The position numbers were made by a program, and so were the translations under genes. A DNA stretch of 64,000 nucleotides from Herbiconiux moechotypicola (lineage in GTDB: Bacteria > Actinomycetota > Actinomycetes > Actinomycetales > Microbacteriaceae), in assembly GCF_024979255.1 (NCBI RefSeq), contig NZ_JANLCN010000011.1:93668-157667 (forward strand), given 5' to 3'. A model generated the notes under the pieces. That model had not been told where the DNA came from. It did no database searches and saw only the letters and a program-made list of their open reading frames with translations. Position 1 is the stretch's first letter. Each line of letters opens with the position of its first letter. Below are positions 34,886 through 43,300 of this stretch, piece by piece.

Positions 34886-36117
34886 AGGAGCGGCCAGGCG
34901 AGCTGGGTGAGAGCCACCACGATCACGACGGCACCCGCACCGGCGCAGGTGGCCGCGGCACCCGCCCACCCCGCGACCGCGCCGCCGAGCAGGGCGCCCG
35001 CCGCGGTCGCGCCGAACAGCACCATCTGATAGATCGAGAGGCCGCGGGCCCGCACCCAGACGGGGAGGAACGCCTGCACGGAGCCGTTGAGCGTGGCCAC
35101 CACCCCGATCCAGGCCGCACCCACCAGGGCGAGCACGGGGATGGTGAGGGCGAGCACCGGCGAGACGGCCACGACGACCGTGCCCGCTCCGAACAGCAGT
35201 GTGGCCAGCAGCACCGTGCGATTCGGGCCGATCGCGTCGCGCAGCACGGGCACGAGGAACGCCGCACCGATCGAGCCCGCTCCGAGACCCGCCAGCAGCA
35301 CGCCGTACCCGATCGACCCCAGCCCCAGGCGCTCGGTGGCGATGAGCGGCAGCAGGGCGTAGAGCACGCTGCCGGGAAGCACCACCAGGCCGAGCCTCAG
35401 GTAGATGCGCCGCACCACCCCGGCGTTCGCCACGTAGCGCACTCCGGCGCGGGTGGCGTCGACGAAGCGCTCCGGATCGTGCGCCCGGGGGCGATATCCC
35501 CGCCAGAGTGCCAGCACGACGAGGAAGAACGCGAAGCTCGCGAGGTTGACGGCAAAGACGAAGCCCACGCCGAGGCCGGAGAGGATCACACCGGCGATCG
35601 CGGGGCCGATGGCACGCGCGAGGTTGACCGAGATCGAGCTGAGCGAAGCCGCGTTCGGGATCATCGGCTCGGGCACGATCTCGGTCGACAGCGCCTGGTA
35701 GGCCGGCAACTCGACGGCGGAGGCCGCACCGAGCACCAGGGTGAGGACGAGCAGCAGCACGGGGCTGAGCTCACCCGAGACCGTGAGCACGACGAGTCCG
35801 GCGCTCACGACCACCTGGGCGGCCTGCACCCAGATGAGGAGGGAACGGCGGTCGAGAAGTTCGCCGAGCACGCCGGCCGGCACGCCGAGCAGCAGGACGG
35901 GGGCCGCCGACGCGGTCTGCACGAGGGCGATGAGCAGCGGCGAGCCGCCGTTCTCGACCATGAACCACTGCGCACCGACCGTCTGCATCCAGCTGCCGAC
36001 GTTGCTCACGAGGGCGGCGATCCAGAGCGCCCGGAAGATCGGGACGGCCAGGGGCGCGAGAGCGCCCGGCCTGGTGCCGGCCCCGTTCGCCGCCATCGCG
36101 CCTCCAGTCGCCGTCAC
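34865..36117 (-). CDS. MFS transporter, EntS-like, split from its C-terminal domain
   Basis: About 416 residues of transporter (about 12 helices) from ATG 36117, which overlaps the quinone reductase stop as ATGA. Typical boxes: FRALWIAALVSNVGSWMQTVGAQWFMVE at the start, GVLGELLDRRSLL (motif A) and AYQALSTEIVPEPMIPNAASLSSISVNLARAIGPAIAGVI. The frame runs past the 17-bp duplication into unrelated sequence as far as 34210, so the real protein probably ends in junk. All membrane helices precede the break, so the exporter itself may still work. Confidence 0.83.
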
Positions 36118-37109
36118 CGGGGCCGGTGCCGGCTGGTCTCGAGCACGACCTTACCGACGGTGCCGCCCGACTCGAGCAGTTCGTGGGCTCGCGCCGCCTC
36201 GGCGAGCGGGAACACCGAGTCGACGACTGCTCGCACAGCCCCGGATTCCAGCAGCGGCAGCACGTCGCGGGTGACACCGGCCACGATCTCGGCCTTCTGC
36301 GCCGCCGGTCGGCCGCGCAGCAGGGTGGCGGAGACGCTGGCGCGCCGCGACATGAGCTCCCAGAGGTCGAAGGTCACGGGGCCGACCGAGCCTCCGATGA
36401 CCACGAGGTGGCCGTCGAGCGCCAGGCACTCCATGTTGCGCCGCAGGTAGGTCGCCCCGACGATGTCGAGGATCGCGTCGACGCCCCGCCCGTCGGTGGC
36501 GGCCAGGGTGGCGGCGACGAAGTCGTCGGTGCGGTAGTTGACCGCGGCGACGGCGCCCAACTCGAGCGCCGTCGCGGTCTTCAGCGCGCTCCCCGCGGTC
36601 GTCACGACCCGCGCGCCGATCGCGGTGGCCCACTGGATGGCGAACGACCCGATGCCCCCGCCCGCTCCGTGCACGAGCACGGACTGCCCCTCCCGGAGCC
36701 CGGCGATCATGGCCAGGTTCGAGTAGACGGTGCACGCCACCTCGGGGATCGCTGCGGCCTCGATCATGCTGAGGCCCCGCGGCACAGGCATGACCTGGGC
36801 GGCGGGCGCCACCACCTCCTCGGCGTAGCCGCCGCCCGCCACCAGGGCGCAGACGGCGTCGCCCGCGCGCCACTGCGTCACACCCGGGCCCGCCGCGATG
36901 ACCGTGCCCGCCACCTCGAGCCCCAGCCCGGGGGGCGCATCCGGCGGCACCGGGTACTGCCCGCGCCGCTCGAGCAGGTCGGCGTTGTTCACGCCGGCGG
37001 CCGCCACCTCGATGAGCACCTCGCCCAGGCCGGGCACCGGCCGGTCGACGCGCACCAGACGCAGCACATCCGGTGCTCCCGGATGATCGAATCGGATCGC
37101 CTCGGACAT
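36114..37109 (-). CDS. NAD(P)H:quinone oxidoreductase, PIG3-like
   Basis: 331 residues from ATG 37109, with GAGAGGAG upstream. N-terminal GroES-like domain with AAAGVNNADLLERRGQYPVPPDAPPGLGLEVAG, then VLVHGAGGGIGSFAIQWATAIGARVVTTAGS and VDAILDIVGATYLRRNMECLALDGHLVVIG, matching the PIG3/TP53I3-type quinone reductases. Reduces quinones with NADPH in the cytosol. Second in the operon after the unknown 196-residue protein. Confidence 0.88.
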   Translation of the reverse strand: MSEAIRFDHPGAPDVLRLVRVDRPVPGLGEVLIEVAAAGVNNADLLERRGQYPVPPDAPPGLGLEVAGTVIAAGPGVTQWRAGDAVCALVAGGGYAEEVVAPAAQVMPVPRGLSMIEAAAIPEVACTVYSNLAMIAGLREGQSVLVHGAGGGIGSFAIQWATAIGARVVTTAGSALKTATALELGAVAAVNYRTDDFVAATLAATDGRGVDAILDIVGATYLRRNMECLALDGHLVVIGGSVGPVTFDLWELMSRRASVSATLLRGRPAAQKAEIVAGVTRDVLPLLESGAVRAVVDSVFPLAEAARAHELLESGGTVGKVVLETSRHRPR

Positions 37110-37128
37110 GCCGGTGCTCCTCTCGGGC

Positions 37129-37719
37129 TCAGGCGGCCGGGGCCGTTGCCGGTACCGCCGCCGGTGCGCTCTCGGCCGCGCGGGCCAGGGCGAAGGCCGC
37201 GATACTCCGCGCGTAGTGCGGGGTCTCGACCTCGCAGTGCGCACCCGACGCCGCCTGCCTGGCCGCCGCCGCCTGCTCGAACGTCTGGCCACTCGCCGTG
37301 ATGAACTTCAGGAAGTCCTCCGTGGGGTGCGACGTGACCGTGTTCACATAGCGCAGGCAGTCGCCCTCGAGCTGCTCCATCCCCAGCTCCCAGATCACCT
37401 GCGTCGTCGTCCACCCCGCCGGCGAGTACACATCCGAGATCGACACCATCTTGCAGTAGTGCGGCGACGCCACCTCGTACCGGTACTGCTGGATCACCAG
37501 TCCGGCACCGATCATCTCGACGTTGATCGACATCGGCACCCCGTCGTCGTCGACCGTGTACCCGGCCGCCTTGTGGTCGCCCGGCGCGCACCGCTGGTAC
37601 TCGTGGGTCGGCAGCGTCTTCAGCCACTGCTCGATGTCGATGTGCTCGAACGGCGCCGTCACATCCGCCGTCACCACCGCGTGCGAGAGCACCAGGTCAT
37701 CGCGAACGATCACGCTCAT
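37129..37719 (-). CDS. Unknown protein, first gene of the bicupin operon
   Basis: 196 residues with a strong ribosome site (GGAAGGAAG). I do not recognise the family. The sequence alternates strands and helices, with aromatic and acidic clusters (AGLVIQQYRYEVASPHYCKMVSISDVYSPAGWTTTQVIWELGMEQLEGDCLRYVNTVTSHPTEDFLKF), suggestive of a helix-grip or SRPBCC-like ligand-binding fold, followed by an Ala/Pro-rich tail. Conserved position at the head of a catabolic-looking operon suggests a substrate-specific enzyme or binding protein. Divergent from the LAL regulator. Confidence 0.75.
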   Translation of the reverse strand: MSVIVRDDLVLSHAVVTADVTAPFEHIDIEQWLKTLPTHEYQRCAPGDHKAAGYTVDDDGVPMSINVEMIGAGLVIQQYRYEVASPHYCKMVSISDVYSPAGWTTTQVIWELGMEQLEGDCLRYVNTVTSHPTEDFLKFITASGQTFEQAAAARQAASGAHCEVETPHYARSIAAFALARAAESAPAAVPATAPAA

Positions 37720-37901
37720 CGTCTTACTTCCTTCCGATCATGGCGGAGGCCTTCTCACCACCCGCATCGACGACGCTAAGCACGGCGCATCCCGCCCACA
37801 TCCCCCGCCGCGACGGCCGACATCGCATGGGCGCCTGGATGCGCGTGAGGGGGTCCACAGGGGTCAGCGACGGCGACGACCCGGCGGGTTACCGTGGTCG
37901 T

Positions 37902-40709
37902 GTGCCCAGCCCCGGACCGTATCGACTCCCCCTCCGTGGCCGGCAGGCCGAGGTGCGGGAGATCGAGCGCGGGATCGACGGGGTGCTCCGCGGCGGGAGC
38001 GCGGTCGCGGTGCTGAGCGGCGAGCCCGGCATCGGCAAATCCCGCCTGGTGCAGCACGCTCTGCAGCACGCGAAGGCGCACGGCATCCCCGCCCTCGCGA
38101 TCACGCCCGACGACTCGGCGCTCTCGCCCTTCGGTGCGCTCATCGACGCCGCGACGCGCATCCACCCACCCCTGCTCACCACCGACGACCTCGCCACGGT
38201 GATGCGGGGCAGCGCACCGCCCTACTGGCTCACCCGACTCATCGCCGACGGCCTGGAGGACCGCGCCGCCACCACGGGACTGCTCGTGGTGGTCGACGAC
38301 CTGCAGTGGCTCGACGCGGGGTCGCTCGGCGCCGTGCGCACCCTGCTCGACGACCTGCAGGGGCTGCCGGTGTTCTGGCTCGTCGCCACGCGGTCGGGCG
38401 TCTTCGGCGCGGGTCACCAGCGGCTCCTCCACCAGCTCGCCGAGACCGGCGCGGTGCGCGAGCTCCCGCCGCTCGACGACGACGCGACCGCCGCGATGTT
38501 CTGCGACGCGTTCGGGAGCGCACCCGGGCCGTCGGTGCAGCGGGCGATGCGGCGGACCAGCGGCCTGCCGCTGCTCGTGCTCGAGCTGCTGCGCGGACTC
38601 GAGGAAGAGGGTCTCCTGCAGGTCGGCCGAGGCGTGATCGACCTCGAGGGCGACACCCTGCCGGCCCGGTTCGGCGCCTCGACCAGAGACCGCCTCGGCC
38701 GGCTCGACCCCGCCGCTCAGCGCATCATCCAGGTGGGGTCGCTCTACGGGAGGGAGTTCCCGCTCGGCGGAGTGCTCGAGATCCTCGGCAGCACCGCCAC
38801 CGAGGCTGCCCCTGCGGTGCAGGCGCTGCTCGACCACGACATCCTGCTCGACACCGGGGAGCGGCTGGCGTTCCGGCACGACACGGTGCGGTCGGCCGCC
38901 TCCGACACGCTCTCCCCCACCCTGCGGCGGGCAATGGCGCGCGAGGTGCTGCACGCGCGCATCCGCTCCGGCGCCCAGGTGGCCGCCCTGGCCACCACCA
39001 TCGCCGCCGTCGCCGAGGTCGGCGACCACGACTCGATCGACCTGCTGCTCACGGCGGCGGGCGATCTCGCCCCGAGCGATACCCAGGGAGCCGCAGACCT
39101 CGTGGTGCTCGCCGCGCGGCTGACCTCCGGCAGCCCCGTGCAGGCCGAGCGCATCGCCGACCTGCTGCCGATCGTGCTCGCCAGCGGCCGTCTCGAGGAG
39201 GCGATGGAGATCGGCAGGACGCTGCGGCCGATGCTCACCTCCGACGCGGCGGCGAGGATCGGCCTTGCCGTGGCGCGGCAGTTCACCGAGTCGGACTTCG
39301 ACGGCGCCATCGCCGAGGCCGACGCGGCCCTGGAGGCCCCGGGGCTCTCCGACCGCACCCGCGTCGAACTGCTCGCGGTGCGCGCGCTCAACTACGCCAA
39401 CAAGGCCGACCAGGCCGGCCTCAAGGCCAGCCTCGAGCTGGCGAGGTCGGTGGCCGACGAGCACCGCGACGGCCCCGCGCTGGCCACCATCGACGCCACC
39501 GAGTCGGTACTGAGGTTCAACCAGGGCCGGTTCGACGAAGCCGACCGGTTGCAGAGCCGCGCACTCGCGCGGGCCGCGGCGGCCGGCATCGCCCCCCACC
39601 TGTGGCTGCCCGAGGGCCTGTGGACGGCCTTCATGCGCAACGGCACCGGCCACTGCACCGAGGCCCTGCGCCTCGCCGACGAGGGACTCGAACGCGCCCG
39701 CTCCGCCCGCAACGTGCTCGCCGAGGCCTACTGGATGATGCTCCGCTCCCGGGTGCTCTACCACCTCGGCCGCCTCGACGACGCCCGCACCCAGGCGGAG
39801 ACGGTGCTGGCGCTCGGCGAACGGCTCTGTCTCGGCGACTTCATGAACGCCACCGCCGGCGTGGTGCTGCACCGTGTGTCGCTGCGCACCGGCGACATCG
39901 CCCTGCGCGAGACCGTGCGGCCGCTGGTGCAGGCGCTCGCCGACGGCGTGGGACTCACCCGCACCGGCACCTGGAGTCTCGCCATGGAGGCGATGGAGCG
40001 TGGCCGGCCGGAGGAGGCCTACGAGCACGCGCGGCTGGCCCTCGCGACGCTCCGCGAGGCCACCCCGTCGATGACCACGCCGGCCGACTTCGCCGACGAC
40101 ATCGTGCTCACCTACATCTGTCAGCTCGCCGGCGACCGCGACGCGCAAGACCTCATCGTCGAGCTCGCCCGGGAGCGCACAGCCCAGAACCCCGGCAACA
40201 CCTTCGTGCTCGCGGTCGCGCTGGCCGTCGCGGGCATCCGGGACAGGTCGGTCGACGACCTCAGGGCGGCGGCCCTGGTGTTCGACCGGGTGGAGCGCCC
40301 CCTGGTGCAGGCCGTCGTGCTCGAGGGAGCCGGCCTGCTCTCCGACGACGGCGCGACCGCGACCGCCGCGCTCGCCGAAGCGCTCGACCTCTACGAGAGC
40401 TGCGGTGCGTCGCGCGACGCCAGCCGGGTGCTGCGGCTCCTCCGGCGGCACGGCGTGAACCGGCGCCCGCGCGCCGACGCCGAGCACCCTTCGGGCCTCT
40501 CGCACCGCGAGTTCCAGGTCGCCCAGCGCATCCACGCCGGGCTCACCACCCGCCAGATCGCCGAAGAGCTGATGGTGTCGCCGCACACCGTGGTCACCTA
40601 CATCCGCCACATCTACGCCAAGTGGGGTGTCAACACCCGTCGTGAGGTCGTCGAGCACGTCTCGCGCCTGCCGGCCGACCAGCCTGTGGGTCTGCGAGAA
40701 TCGGGCTGA
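37902..40709 (+). CDS. LAL-type LuxR regulator (large ATP-binding)
   Basis: 935 residues from GTG 37902; a longer frame opens at 37740. N-terminal AAA/STAND ATPase with Walker A GEPGIGKSRL (about 38-47) and Walker B LLVVVDDLQWLD, a long helical repeat-rich middle likely to bind an inducer, and a C-terminal LuxR HTH (GLSHREFQVAQRIHAGLTTRQIAEELMVSPHTVVTYIRHIYAKWGV). Divergent from the bicupin operon, which it probably activates. Confidence 0.88.
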   Translation: MPSPGPYRLPLRGRQAEVREIERGIDGVLRGGSAVAVLSGEPGIGKSRLVQHALQHAKAHGIPALAITPDDSALSPFGALIDAATRIHPPLLTTDDLATVMRGSAPPYWLTRLIADGLEDRAATTGLLVVVDDLQWLDAGSLGAVRTLLDDLQGLPVFWLVATRSGVFGAGHQRLLHQLAETGAVRELPPLDDDATAAMFCDAFGSAPGPSVQRAMRRTSGLPLLVLELLRGLEEEGLLQVGRGVIDLEGDTLPARFGASTRDRLGRLDPAAQRIIQVGSLYGREFPLGGVLEILGSTATEAAPAVQALLDHDILLDTGERLAFRHDTVRSAASDTLSPTLRRAMAREVLHARIRSGAQVAALATTIAAVAEVGDHDSIDLLLTAAGDLAPSDTQGAADLVVLAARLTSGSPVQAERIADLLPIVLASGRLEEAMEIGRTLRPMLTSDAAARIGLAVARQFTESDFDGAIAEADAALEAPGLSDRTRVELLAVRALNYANKADQAGLKASLELARSVADEHRDGPALATIDATESVLRFNQGRFDEADRLQSRALARAAAAGIAPHLWLPEGLWTAFMRNGTGHCTEALRLADEGLERARSARNVLAEAYWMMLRSRVLYHLGRLDDARTQAETVLALGERLCLGDFMNATAGVVLHRVSLRTGDIALRETVRPLVQALADGVGLTRTGTWSLAMEAMERGRPEEAYEHARLALATLREATPSMTTPADFADDIVLTYICQLAGDRDAQDLIVELARERTAQNPGNTFVLAVALAVAGIRDRSVDDLRAAALVFDRVERPLVQAVVLEGAGLLSDDGATATAALAEALDLYESCGASRDASRVLRLLRRHGVNRRPRADAEHPSGLSHREFQVAQRIHAGLTTRQIAEELMVSPHTVVTYIRHIYAKWGVNTRREVVEHVSRLPADQPVGLRESG

Positions 40710-40738
40710 CCCTCCCTCTCCCGATTCGAGGACGCACG

Positions 40739-41143
40739 ATGCCCACGACCACCACCCCCACCGTCCTGTTCGTCTGCGTGCACAATGCCGGCCGCTCGCA
40801 GATGGCCGCGGGCTTCCTCAAGGCGCTCGGCGGCGATCGCGTCGAGGTGCTCTCGGCGGGCAGCGAGCCGAAGGATGCGATCAACGCGGTGGCCGTGCAG
40901 GCCATGGCCGAGGTCGGCATCGACATCGCGTCGGAGCAGCCCAAGGTGCTCACGGTCGACGCCGTGAGGGAGTCCGACGTCGTGATCACGATGGGGTGCG
41001 GCGACGCCTGCCCGATCTTCCCCGGCAAACGCTACGAGGACTGGCAGCTCGACGACCCCGCCGGTCTCGACCTCGAACACGTTCGGCCCATTCGCGATGA
41101 CATCCGGATGCGCGTGGCGGCACTGCTCGACGGCCTCGCGTGA
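40739..41143 (+). CDS. arsC: Arsenate reductase/low-molecular-weight phosphatase-fold protein
   Basis: 134 residues. The phosphatase loop VCVHNAGRSQMA (C-x5-R-S) holds the nucleophile, and GCGDACPIFPGKRYEDW supplies the cysteine pair used in thiol relay, as in thioredoxin- or mycothiol-dependent ArsC. DDPAGLDLEHVRPIRDDI is the aspartate loop. Reduces arsenate to arsenite. The stop overlaps the next gene's start. Confidence 0.87.
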   Translation: MPTTTTPTVLFVCVHNAGRSQMAAGFLKALGGDRVEVLSAGSEPKDAINAVAVQAMAEVGIDIASEQPKVLTVDAVRESDVVITMGCGDACPIFPGKRYEDWQLDDPAGLDLEHVRPIRDDIRMRVAALLDGLA

Positions 41144-41946
41144 CCTCGGCCGGGGCGCTCCCCCGCCCGCCCGTGTGGCGGCTGGCCGTGGTCGGGCTGC
41201 TCGGCGGTGTGTTGTCCGGACTCTTCGGCGTCGGCGGCGGCATCGTGATGGTGCCCCTGCTGGTGCTGCTCACGGGCATGGACCAGAAGCGGGCCTCGAC
41301 CACCTCGCTCCTGGCCATCCTCCCCGCGTCGATCGCCGGCTCGGTCACCTACTTCGTGGGCGGGCAGGTCGACCTCCTCGCCGGCGCGCTCGTGGCCGTG
41401 GGCGGCATCGTCGGCGCCTGGGCCGGTGCCCGGCTGCTCAGGCGCATCCCGGTCGGGTGGCTGCGCTGGACGTTCATCGTGCTGCTCGTCGCCGTCGCGG
41501 TGCGCCTCGTGCTCGTGCCGCCGGCCCGCGGCGGCAACGGGCTCGACTGGGGCTCCGGCACGGCGTCCACGGTCCTGACCGTGCTCGCGCTGATCGCCCT
41601 CGGCGTGGTGATGGGTGTCGCTTCGGGGCTGTTCGGCATCGGCGGCGGGCTCGTGATGGTGCCGTCGTTCATCGCGCTCTTCAGCCTGGGCGACCTCCTC
41701 GCCAAGGGCACCTCGCTCGCCGCGATGATCCCCACCGCGGCCTCGGGCAGTCTGACGAACCTCCGCGGAGGCATGGTGAGCCTGCGCGACGGGCTGGTGG
41801 TGGGCGCCGCTGCCACGGCCGCGTCGTTCGGCGGAGTGGCGCTGGCCTTCCTGCTGCCGGCGACGGTGGCCGCCTGGCTGTTCGCGGCGCTGCTCGTGAT
41901 CGCCGCCGCGCAGCTGGCGGTACGCGCACTGCGGGCTCCACGCTGA
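41140..41946 (+). CDS. TauE/SafE-family permease
   Basis: 268 residues, about eight membrane helices in two repeats, each opening with a glycine-rich turn: GGVLSGLFGVGGGIVMVPLLVLL and ASGLFGIGGGLVMVPSFIALF. This is the TauE/SafE signature; members export sulfite or organosulfonate anions. Coupled to arsC by a start/stop overlap, so it may instead move arsenic or sulfur oxyanions here. A 13-bp tandem repeat (GCGAGACTCAGAC, 41971-41995) follows the stop. Confidence 0.85.
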   Translation: MTSAGALPRPPVWRLAVVGLLGGVLSGLFGVGGGIVMVPLLVLLTGMDQKRASTTSLLAILPASIAGSVTYFVGGQVDLLAGALVAVGGIVGAWAGARLLRRIPVGWLRWTFIVLLVAVAVRLVLVPPARGGNGLDWGSGTASTVLTVLALIALGVVMGVASGLFGIGGGLVMVPSFIALFSLGDLLAKGTSLAAMIPTAASGSLTNLRGGMVSLRDGLVVGAAATAASFGGVALAFLLPATVAAWLFAALLVIAAAQLAVRALRAPR

Positions 41947-41990
41947 GGCGTCCGCAGCGGGCGCTCCGGCGCGAGACTCAGACGCGAGAC

Positions 41991-42704
41991 TCAGAGGAGC
42001 TCGCCGAGAAGGTCGGCCGTGCCGTCCGGATCGGCGAGCATCATGTCGTGGCCGGTCGCGATGGTGCGATGCGCGGCGCCGTCGGCGAGGGCGGCGGCCA
42101 TCGAGGCCGCCAGCGACGGCAGCGGCGGCGCGGTGTGCTCGAGGTACACGCGCGGGAGGGCCAGCAAGGGCCCCGGGTCGTAGTCGACCGCATCCGTCAC
42201 CGATTTCAGCGGGAAGTCGGTCAGCCGCGGGCCCACGAAGGCCTGCAGCCGCGGATCGGTGACGGCCCACTGCGCGAGGAACGCCGTCGTGGCGGGCACC
42301 CGCCATCCGTCACCGTCGCCGGCCGCGAGCTCGCGGTAGCGCTCGGCGACCGCGGGCGGCTCCACGTCGGCGAGGCTCTGTCCCGGGCGCGCGGTGAAGG
42401 CTCCGGCGAACACCACCTGGCGGAGGCGCTCGGCGCACCGTTCCACCACCGGCCCCGCGAGCACCCCGGCGTAGGAGTGCAGCACCAGCACCACGTCGTG
42501 CAGGTCCTCGAACCAGAGGAGTTCGGTCAGGTCGTCCACGTGCGTCTGCACGCCCACCTCGGGCGTGAGGCCCGCGCGCCGTTCGCCCTGCCCGGTGAGC
42601 GTGGGGGTGTGCACCTCGTGGCCTCGCGACCGCAGGATGCGCGCCACCGGCGACCACGCCCATCCGCCGTGCATCGCACCGTGCACGAGCACCACCGTCG
42701 CCAT
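41991..42704 (-). CDS. Alpha/beta-hydrolase (esterase-like)
   Basis: 237 residues from ATG 42704. VVLVHGAMHGGWAW is the oxyanion strand, LHSYAG (about 85-90) carries the nucleophile serine, and GHDMML at the C-terminus the histidine. Small secretion-free members of this shape are often salicylate/jasmonate-type esterases or hydroxynitrile-lyase relatives. Convergent with TauE/SafE and divergent from the next unknown gene. Confidence 0.83.
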   Translation of the reverse strand: MATVVLVHGAMHGGWAWSPVARILRSRGHEVHTPTLTGQGERRAGLTPEVGVQTHVDDLTELLWFEDLHDVVLVLHSYAGVLAGPVVERCAERLRQVVFAGAFTARPGQSLADVEPPAVAERYRELAAGDGDGWRVPATTAFLAQWAVTDPRLQAFVGPRLTDFPLKSVTDAVDYDPGPLLALPRVYLEHTAPPLPSLAASMAAALADGAAHRTIATGHDMMLADPDGTADLLGELL

Positions 42705-42835
42705 GTGCCCACCGTAGCGCGAGCGGTGGCCCGACGGCATCGAGCCGTTTTCGAGAAGCACCGGCGGCTACCGCTGGCTATCGTGAGAGCAGGGCCGAAA
42801 CCCGCCCCTGTGAAGAGAACTAGGAGGGCTGACGC

Positions 42836-43300
42836 ATGTCGTACGCCGTGGATTTCGTGACCGTCTCGACCGAGGGGCTCGAGTCGTCACCCGTGGTCGA
42901 CGCGCTCGCCGGACTCCGGGCCAACGAGGCCCGCTACTTCAAGAACAAGTACGACCACGTGTTCACGGTCGAGCCAGCCGCCGACGCCCAGGCGACGATC
43001 GACTGGGTGACGGGCATCCTCAAGGAGGAGCGCGACATCGAGATCGCCTCCCCGCCACTGGAGGCCACTGAGTTCGAGGTGGCGGGCATCCGCATGGCCT
43101 ACGTGTTCTACCAGAGCGGACTGTCCATCAACGTGATGTACACGCTCGACGACGCGGGCAAGCGCGCGGTGGGCTTCAAGCTCTCCGACGGCATGGAGGT
43201 GCCGGCCGAACTCGCCGAGCGCTTCAAGTTCGCCCGCCAGCGCTCGAAGCTCGCCGGCACCATCCGGGGCTCGTACTTCACCATCAAGAACGAGCACTGA
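42836..43300 (+). CDS. Unknown soluble protein
   Basis: 154 residues with AGGAGGG upstream of the ATG. Family not recognised. The pattern of amphipathic strands and helices (FKNKYDHVFTVEPAADAQATIDWVTGILKEERDIEIASPPLEATEFEVAGIRMAYVFYQSGLSINVMYTLDD) suggests a compact alpha/beta fold. No signal peptide. The strong ribosome site suggests good expression. Convergent with the SulP gene, whose end it overlaps. Confidence 0.75.
   Translation: MSYAVDFVTVSTEGLESSPVVDALAGLRANEARYFKNKYDHVFTVEPAADAQATIDWVTGILKEERDIEIASPPLEATEFEVAGIRMAYVFYQSGLSINVMYTLDDAGKRAVGFKLSDGMEVPAELAERFKFARQRSKLAGTIRGSYFTIKNEH

Noticed and set aside
34816..36450. A 544-residue plus-strand frame over the MFS and quinone reductase genes
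   Set aside because: Composition is His/Arg/Glu-rich without domains; it mirrors real minus-strand genes with conserved motifs.
37776..40658. A 960-residue open frame on the minus strand
   Set aside because: It is antisense to the LAL regulator, whose ATPase and LuxR motifs are unmistakable; long antisense frames are expected in high-GC DNA.
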